This document shows, piece by piece, positions 57,672 to 64,000 of a stretch of DNA of 64,000 nucleotides. The translations under genes and the position numbers were made by a program. The notes below the pieces were generated by a model, which worked only from the letters and a program-made list of their open reading frames with translations, did no database searches and was not told where the DNA came from. Where the stretch lies: positions 17,788,501 through 17,852,500 of the forward strand of contig JAYKKT010000089.1 of NCBI GenBank assembly GCA_036023115.1. The letters run 5' to 3'. Source of the stretch: Brasenia schreberi (Eukaryota > Streptophyta > Magnoliopsida > Nymphaeales > Cabombaceae). Position 1 is the first letter of the stretch; each line of letters begins with the position of its first letter.

Positions 57672-58499
57672 AAGATTTTCGAAAGGCTTAGGCTTTACAA
57701 AGTAAAGCTAAACCCTCAAAAATGTGTATTCGGGGTAGAGTCAGGGAAGCTTCTGGGCTTTATGGTGAGCCAAAGGGGTATAGAAGTTGACCCCTCTAAG
57801 TGTCGAGCCATCATAGACATGGCTCCACCCTCCAATCTCACCAAAATCCGTAGCCTCCAAGGTCATTTACAATCCGTTCGCCGATTCATATCGAATCTGG
57901 CGACTAGATGCGAACCCTTCAACAAGCTGTTGAGGAAGGGCACGAAATTCTTATGGGATGACGAATGCCAGAAGTTCTTCGAGAGACTAAAGGCATACTT
58001 GGTTAATCCCCCCATTTTGAATCCTCCAAAGCAAGGAAAACTGCTTTTACTTTACATTTTCGTACATGCGAATGCTTTGGGAGCCGTATTGGCTCAATAC
58101 GAGGATGACACCCATAAGGAGTATGCCATCTACTATATTTCGAAAACTCTCTTGGCCTATGAACGAAATTACCAAGCCATGGAGAAGATGTGCTTGGCCC
58201 TACTCTGGGCCTGCCAGAAATTCAGACACTATTTCCTAGATCACGAGATCTGGATAGTGTCCAAGCTTGATCCAATCAAGCACTTGTTCGAAAAACCCAT
58301 TCTCACGGGTAGATTGGGAAAATGGCAACTCCTTCTAATGGAGTATGATCTGAAATACCATCACCAGATCTCCATTAAGGGGTAAGCCCTAGCAGATTAC
58401 GTGGCTGAGTTCCCCTTAGAGGATGCATATCCCACACTTGCTGAAATGCCTGATGAAGGCATATTACAAAACCATTTCCAAAACCACATTTTGGCAAAC
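57672..58499 (+). pseudogene. RT thumb, RNase H and tether of element E
   Basis: RLYKVKLNPQKCVFGV, PPILNPPKQGKLLLLYIFVHANALGAVLAQYEDD and YQAMEKMCLALLWACQKFRHYF, in frame with the RT above. A second CAA-to-TAA stop lies at about 58383 (KG then ALADYVAEF). It ends at HILAN (58499), where element F is inserted, so the second RNase H and integrase lie beyond the window. Confidence 0.92.
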
Positions 58500-59734
58500 T
58501 GTAAACACCCCGAAATCCCACGAATTTCTCAAATTCATCTGGTTTTGTAAAAGCAGCCCCAAAGGGCCATTTTTGAGTCTGGAAACCCAGGAGCCTTCCA
58601 GACAACCCTGTACATACGTTTTGAACTCTATATTTCGAAAACATACAATATAGCTTTTAAAACCTTTTTAAAACATGTTTTGAAACCCCGAAGCGGCTTG
58701 GCATGATCAAGACAGGACCAGGAGAGCTAAGAAGAGCCCGGAACCAGAGCACATGTCGAGCCCGGCACAGCAACTCTTGTATCACATTCACAACCCCAGG
58801 ATCTCGAACGTCCAAGACCCTGTTCTTATCAAAATATCATTTGAAGTCATCTCCGGAAGGCAGAAACAGAGGCGGACGACCATGTTGGCGAAGACCCAAC
58901 GCAGACGGAGTACTGATGCTGTCAGGCCCCGCACAAATCATCCGTTTCGAACCCAGCTCGAAGGAGTCAGAGTTCAGTTTGGATTGGATCTAGACCATAT
59001 ATATCCAGATCCCAATCCAAACCCATCTGTGGATTTGGATTTAGATTTGGATCCAGAGATCCAATCCAATATCCATATCCATGGCCCACATCACCTTCTC
59101 ATAAATGAAGGTGGGGCCCACTTGAAATTCACATGGGATATTGGGCATGAGAGAGAGTGGGGATGGAAAATATCAAGAGTGTTGTAATTAAGCTTGACTT
59201 GTGTGTCAAGTTTGGGTTTAATCATGTGGGTTAGCCTAATTGAGTGGGTTTAAGCTTGTAATTAGCCAAAACCTAACCTAGGGCTGCACCAACATGAGGT
59301 GGCTAAGGTCTATGGGCCATGCAAAGGGAGCTCCTTCACCTAAACCTAACCCAAAACCCCTAATCCTAGCCTAAACCCCTAATCCACCCCTAATCTGAAC
59401 CTAATCACCTAACCCACTTCCCTAATCCCGTCCTAATCCCAACCTAATCACCTAACCCACTTCCCTAATCCTGCCCTAAACCTAGATTAATTTCCCTAAT
59501 CCTAGCCTAAACCTAGCCTAATCACCTAACCTAGCTTACTAAACCTCACCCTAAAACCCAACCACCTAACCTAGCCCTAAACCCCTAAACCACCCCTAGC
59601 CCACAATCTACCCAAACCCCTAGTTTTCAAAATATCTGGCCCAACCCTTTCCAGCCCACCTTATCTACATACCACCCTACCTAAACCACCTAACCACTAC
59701 CCCAAGCCCAGCCCTAACCGACCTACCCATCCCC

Positions 59735-59770
59735 TATTTAAACCCCCCCCCCCTTGGGGGCGGGTTTTGC
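59735..59770 (+). promoter_or_regulatory. TATA box and C-run/G-run of element F
   Basis: TATTTAAA followed by about eleven C, TT, then GGGGGCGGG. The C-run and G-run can pair over a two- to four-base loop. The same arrangement follows the TATA in every family A LTR that retains U3. Confidence 0.55.
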
Positions 59771-60450
59771 AAGCTGGAACCCTCACCTCATCCAGCCGGG
59801 TCCTCTCTTTCTCCCATTTCCTCACCCAGCCGGGACCACTCTCCACTTCCCCAAGCTCCACCTGCAGCACCACCAGCACCACCACCGCCACCACTGCTCC
59901 AGCCGAAGCCCCCTTCATCATCATTCTCTTCGCCCAACCGAACCAGCCGAGTTCCCACATCCGACTGCTTCTCTCTTCCATCCACCGCCTCTCCCATTCG
60001 GTAAGCCTTCCCCAACTCTACCTAAACCCTTCTCTACTCCCTCTCCACTCCTAGCCACTCACCCTATCATCATCTCAGCCCTTTGTCGCCACCCTTTTCA
60101 CCTAGCCGAACCTAGCACAACCTAAACTACCGGCCACTACCTAACCATCCTATTCCATTCGGCCTTCCCCTAAGACTCCCATTCGGCCTTCCCCTAAACT
60201 CCCCTTAGGTCCACATTCCCTAAACACTTGACTCTCCTAGTGACCCTAAAGACTCACTTTGTGCAGCCCCTTTAATCCCCCACATCGAGGCGGCACCCAT
60301 TTGCAGCCGGCCACCTTCGAGGCGCCTATCCCGCGCCCCACTTGCAGCCGGCCAGCACCTTTGGTCACCTATCCTCGCGGAGCTCCCGTTTGCAGCCCAA
60401 GGCGAAGGCCAAGCCCATGCTCAAGCAAGGCCTCTACGGACCAGCTACTC

Positions 60451-60456
60451 GTAAGT
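60451..60456 (+). promoter_or_regulatory. Splice-donor-like GTAAGT in LTR of element F
   Basis: GTAAGTGCC is preceded by the conserved GGACCAGCTA. The corresponding site is present in every LTR in the window that covers this region, in both families. Joined to the acceptor at 61892-61893 it gives a 1443-bp intron. Confidence 0.55.
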
Positions 60457-60689
60457 GCCTAAACTCGGTCTTTAGTTGTATACTTGCTTGAGATTCAATT
60501 TGATATGGGGTTGTAATAACGGAGCGTAGTCTCCCCCCGCTTGTAATAACGTGGCTTGGCACAACCACACACGTGCACTCTCTTAGTCGTGCACGATTTT
60601 GAACACACACAGGCCTAATCAGCCCCTAATACATAAGTGTATATATATACTTTCATTTCCGAAGGGTTTTGTTTAAGTTGGGTCCGTTG

Positions 60690-61190
60690 TCTTTCAATTC
60701 AAGCACTCTCACACACATTGAGCTTTCGCTCTTATTTGAAAGACCCAAGTAAGGGCCGACCTATACTATTTGGGTTTCATTTCATGTCGTGTGAGTAAGT
60801 CTTTCAATTCAAGCACTCTCACACACATTGAGCTTTCGCTCTTATTTGAAAGACCCAAGTAAGGGCCGACCTATACTATTTGGGTTTCATTTCATGTCGT
60901 GTGAGTAAGTCTTTCAATTCAAGCACTCTCACACACATTGAGCTTTCGCTCTTATTTGAAAGACCCAAGTAAGGGCCGACCTATATTATTTGGGTTTCAT
61001 TTCATGTCGTGTGAGTAAGTCTTTCAATTCAAGCACTTTCACACACATTGAGCCTTCGCTCTTACTCCCAAGACCTTAGTCAAGGCCATACTGCAAGTTA
61101 TATTTGGGTTTAATTTTGTCGTGTGTGTAAGTCTTTCAATTCAAGCACGCACCCACATTGAGCCTTCGCTCTTATTTGCAAGACCCGAGT
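60690..61190. repeat. LTR minisatellite in element F, about five units
   Basis: Three nearly identical consecutive units (GACCTATACTATTTGGGTTTC... at about 60760, 60870 and 60980) plus two diverged ones. Their near identity indicates recent amplification in this LTR. Confidence 0.88.
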
Positions 61191-61656
61191 AAGGGCTCAT
61201 ATACATAATCTGTATACATATCTCCCTTCGGTTATTTCCCTTCGGTTATTTCCCTTCAGTATTGTTTTTACATTTCGGGTTTTCCCTTTGGAGTAGCGTG
61301 AGTTTGCATTGCATCTACGCCATACCACGAGGTAGGATGCATACTGCATCGAAGCAAGCCCCGCTCGAATTCGCCCATGTAGTGGAGTGTTCATAACACA
61401 CAAACTAGGTGGCCCGAAAAGGGATAAAAGAAAAGACTTAGGCACGTGCAAATCCACGTGATCTAAAACATGCAATCGCATCTTAAAGACCCGAAATAGA
61501 CACCTCGAACCGCTTCGTAGACTTTCTCTCCAAAAAACTCGATTTTTGCAAAGCGTACAGACTGACCCTTGCGCATCGGTGCAAGAAGGTTTGCGACGAC
61601 AAGAGCTTACTTGCTCACAGTCGCCACGTTTAGAAGTCAGTGTTAAAAATATCTTC

Positions 61657-61686
61657 GCTAGCTTAGGTAAGCTAGCTGGCACGCCC
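61657..61686 (+). other. U5 hairpin followed by PBS-like sequence
   Basis: GCTAGCTTAGGTAAGCTAGC is a 9-bp perfect stem with a 2-base loop. It is followed without a gap by TGGCACGCCC, identical to the first ten bases of the PBS at 61780. Equivalent pairs occur at 20358-20387, 44524-44553, 50431-50460, 54335-54362 and, on the minus strand, 24603-24632 and 35446-35475. Confidence 0.85.
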
Positions 61687-61779
61687 TGTTTGCATACATA
61701 GGCCTTAGACACACGAGAGGATCCGCTCCAAGCCCTGAAAAAGGCAAAGAGGCGGGGATTTTCGCGTGTCTACAGAGAT

Positions 61780-61797
61780 TGGCACGCCCGGTGGGAC
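61780..61797 (+). other. Primer binding site, element F
   Basis: TGGCACGCCCGGTGGGAC, five bases after the LTR end. Confidence 0.88.
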
Positions 61798-61869
61798 GTG
61801 AGCCTTTCAAAAATCGAGTTTTAAAGTAGAGGTCTTGCGAAAATTTTGTAAAAAGGTGTCGTTTTAACT

Positions 61870-61893
61870 TGTTTTTTCTTTGCTTGTACTTAG
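61870..61893 (+). promoter_or_regulatory. Splice-acceptor-like site before gag of F
   Basis: TTGTTTTTTCTTTGCTTGTACTTAG, 25 bases before the gag ATG; one base fewer than in E. Confidence 0.5.
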
Positions 61894-61918
61894 GATATTT
61901 TGAAAAAGCTTGAAAAGC

Positions 61919-64000
61919 ATGTCAAAATCCAATCCAAGTGAAGTATCGAGCCAAGGCTCATGCGCATCAAGTTCTCACTCTAGGAGGATTTTCAAAAACA
62001 AAATAAAACTAGATGAAATCGAGGACTTGAGAAGGGAGTTTGAGGCCAAAATCGATGCTCTCAGCCAAGAGGCTGAAGTAGGCGATTCATGTTCATCAAA
62101 CGGTGAACAAAGGCCTAAAAAGAAATTTGAAAAACCTCGCAAGCAAAAAGAGTCCTCCGTAATGGAAGGTAACCAATACCACGAGTCCTTCACACAAAAG
62201 GACCGTAAAGCCCTACAGCAGTTGCTAAAAGGGCAGAATAAAGAGAAAAGAAGCTACGCCCTGTCTGATTTCCTTCCTATGGATTACGAAACAGACAATG
62301 ACGATGAAATACCGAACTTCCATCGGTATGATGTCATGGGAGACCCTAGGTCTCACTTGCAGCTTTTCTCACGTCGAGCCCATAAGAAGAAAAAGGACTC
62401 GATGAAATGGGTGCATTGGTTCCCTCTATCCCTTAAAGGCACAGCTGCCAAATGGCTGGCTTCCTACGACTTAAGCCAGTTCGCTACTTTTGAAGAGTTA
62501 GCGAACTGCTTCATGCAAAGATTTGCACACAACGTAGAAGTCACGCCAACCCTAAATACCTTAAGGGATACAAAGCAAGGCTTGAACGAAGACGTACATG
62601 CCTTCATTATAAGATGGAGGTCACTTTTGGGCCAAGTGCGAGAGCCCATATCCGAAGGATGCGCAGTAATGCTCATCCTGGATAATTTCAAAAGCGAGTT
62701 AAAAACCCTTCTCTCGCTCCATGAGATTTCAACTTTCCATAAGTTGATCAAAAAGGCCTCCCTTTTCGAAACCAACTTGCGAAAAGGGACATACGATCAC
62801 TTATGGAAAGGAAGTGCCATTCCAAAAACCCGTTTGGAAAAGCCCATCGCATATGGGCTGTCCCCGACGGACAAAGGGGCAAAGCCCCATAAAATCGCCA
62901 ATGTCCGGGTGGATCCAGGCATGGCGGGCACTTCCAAAAATTTTGAAAAATTTGAAAATAAGAGGGAACGCAATTTTCAAAAACCGGTTGAAAAACGGGA
63001 GTACACTCCACTGGGGCAACCTGTGTCGGAGGTCCTAGACCTCCTACTTGCCCAGGGCATGATAGAACTCCTTGAAATCCCTGAAGGAGTCACGTCCAAA
63101 GGGGGGTATTTAAACCGATTTTGTAAGTATCATCGGCTCAAAGGCCATGATACCAAACGCTGCTTCTCTCTTTTAAATAAAATTGAGAACTTGATAGCAG
63201 AAGGCCGGCTCCAAGTCACTGCGGAACCTGAGTCACCTCAAGCTATCTTCAAGGAACCCTTTCCCAAACACGCCAGTGGCAGTGGGAAAGGAAAGGAGGT
63301 ATGTACCCTCACCATTTCCAAGGAACTAGCGCAAAAACCAATACCTGGTCGACCTACTTGTGCGCCCATCCTTGTACTATACAGGAGGCCCGCCCAAGTC
63401 GTCATTCGGGGACCACCAAAAGTGGAAACCCCGGTAAAACCAGTTTTGAAAATCCAAGGTTCTCCTCAGCTCATCCTTAGAGCCAAGTTTAGCGTGAACC
63501 CTAGGCTGGTCGTGGGGGAAGTCACTAGATCCGGGAGGATCTATCAACCCCCGCACCTTCAAGGTGCTCAAAAGGTGGTCACTGTGCCTGGCCCCTCAAA
63601 AGCATGTATCCCTAGTGGTCTGCCAAAAGCAGATAAGGACAAAGTCATCCTAAATCCTTATGATTTCGAAAACCACCTTTCAAAGATTCCTATCCACATG
63701 TCTATCCTAGAGCTTATAAAAACCTCACCTAGGCATAGACTTGTATTAGAGAAAATTCTAGAAAGGGCCAAGGTTGATTCGAACATAAGTCCGGAATCCT
63801 TGTCTGCCCAAGTGGCTTTATTAGGAGCAAAATCGCCCATCACTTTTTCGGAAGATGATGTAGATAGACCCTACGAAACCCATAACCAGGCCCTGCATAT
63901 CGAGGTGGTTCTAAACAACCACTCTCTGGACAGGTGCCTAGTCGATGGTGGAGGAGGGCTCAACATCCTTCCACTTCATGTGGCGTACAAAATCGGAGTC
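61919..64000 (+). CDS. gag-protease polyprotein of element F, intact, runs off window
   Basis: ATG 61919 (MSKSNPSEVSSQGSC) opens a frame with no stop to the last base (694 codons). It codes for the structural Gag and the start of the aspartic protease. A coiled-coil-like segment lies at about residues 30-50, the capsid-like Retrotrans_gag domain at about 160-285, and a C-X2-H-X4-H-X4-C knuckle from Cys402 to Cys415. The PLGQPVSEVLDLLLAQ segment comes just before the knuckle and GRIYQPPHL after it. The protease active-site Asp is at about 676, in D-G-G-G-G-L-N-I-L. The same region carries frameshifts or stops in B, C, D and E, so F is the youngest or best preserved copy. Its pol lies beyond the window. 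Confidence 0.95.
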   Translation, partial: MSKSNPSEVSSQGSCASSSHSRRIFKNKIKLDEIEDLRREFEAKIDALSQEAEVGDSCSSNGEQRPKKKFEKPRKQKESSVMEGNQYHESFTQKDRKALQQLLKGQNKEKRSYALSDFLPMDYETDNDDEIPNFHRYDVMGDPRSHLQLFSRRAHKKKKDSMKWVHWFPLSLKGTAAKWLASYDLSQFATFEELANCFMQRFAHNVEVTPTLNTLRDTKQGLNEDVHAFIIRWRSLLGQVREPISEGCAVMLILDNFKSELKTLLSLHEISTFHKLIKKASLFETNLRKGTYDHLWKGSAIPKTRLEKPIAYGLSPTDKGAKPHKIANVRVDPGMAGTSKNFEKFENKRERNFQKPVEKREYTPLGQPVSEVLDLLLAQGMIELLEIPEGVTSKGGYLNRFCKYHRLKGHDTKRCFSLLNKIENLIAEGRLQVTAEPESPQAIFKEPFPKHASGSGKGKEVCTLTISKELAQKPIPGRPTCAPILVLYRRPAQVVIRGPPKVETPVKPVLKIQGSPQLILRAKFSVNPRLVVGEVTRSGRIYQPPHLQGAQKVVTVPGPSKACIPSGLPKADKDKVILNPYDFENHLSKIPIHMSILELIKTSPRHRLVLEKILERAKVDSNISPESLSAQVALLGAKSPITFSEDDVDRPYETHNQALHIEVVLNNHSLDRCLVDGGGGLNILPLHVAYKIGV

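Larger units (their letters stand above)
58500..61774 (+). mobile_element. 5' LTR of element F
   Basis: 3275 bp, TGTAAACACC to GTGTCTACA, followed by a PBS and gag. CAAAC at 58495-58499 is the expected left target duplication. Internal landmarks are ATCC-rich U3 (58990-59090), TTAGG-type repeats (59270-59600), TATTTAAA (59735-59742), donor-like GTAAGT (60451-60456), GGAG hairpin (60507-60551), minisatellite (60690-61190), U5 hairpin (61657-61676) and PBS-like TGGCACGCCC (61677-61686). No gene is present. Confidence 0.96.

Noticed and set aside
1..64000. Host protein-coding genes, tRNA or rRNA genes
   Set aside because: No frame or RNA signature outside retrotransposon sequence was found; all stretches are assigned to LTRs, internal domains or spacers.

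Overview
The window looks like nuclear repeat DNA from a seed plant, probably one with a large genome. I found no host gene, tRNA, rRNA or other single-copy sequence; almost every base can be assigned to LTR retrotransposons. The elements are Ty3/gypsy of the Tat/Ogre-like (OTA) type. They carry gag, an aspartic protease, reverse transcriptase with YVDD, RNase H, a second archaeal-type RNase H and a DD35E integrase, and their LTRs are very long (2.8-3.6 kb). Two LTR families are present. Family A begins TGTAAACACCCCGAAATCCC and family B begins TGTAAACACCCCGAATTTTCC or similar. They share internal landmarks. The species cannot be named from this sequence.

Layout. 1-9370 is a minus-strand ladder of family A LTRs alternating with an identical 629-bp protease fragment (2169-2797 and 6001-6629), apparently produced by recent unequal recombination. 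9371-13814 is a minus-strand 3' LTR, polypurine tract and 3' spacer (the left end of element D). At about 13814 it is fused to plus-strand element C, which lacks its 5' LTR and the first half of gag. C runs to its 3' LTR (41258-44634) and is interrupted twice. The first interruption is a plus-strand solo LTR at 16912-20473 (target duplication ACAGT). The second is a minus-strand solo LTR at 21446-24527 plus 38191-38325 (ACCGC/ACCAC). That second LTR is itself split by a complete 13,658-bp family B element on the minus strand (24528-38185, target duplication AACAT).

After C, 44635-47405 is the right part of element D (minus strand: protease, gag, PBS and the start of its 5' LTR). D's LTR is cut by plus-strand element E (5' LTR 47406-50548). 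E's gag holds a family B solo LTR (51545-54437, GAAAC), and E's second RNase H is cut at 58499 by element F. F (LTR 58500-61774, PBS, gag-protease open to the window end) is the only element here whose visible reading frame is intact; the frame from 61919 has no stop up to 64000.

Inferred history: D is oldest. C inserted into D, and a later deletion removed D's pol together with C's left end. LTR insertions followed in C, then B entered one of them. E entered D's LTR, and F entered E. Most internal stops look like C-to-T changes at CG, CAG or CAA, as expected for silenced methylated copies.

The least explained signals are in the LTRs themselves. They include a copy of the first ten PBS bases abutting a perfect hairpin in U5, a splice donor GTAAGTG kept in every LTR that pairs with an acceptor just before gag, conserved hairpins around a repeated TTGTAATAACG motif, a variable 110-bp minisatellite, and an array of CTCGGCCA/TGGCCGAG palindromes in family B.
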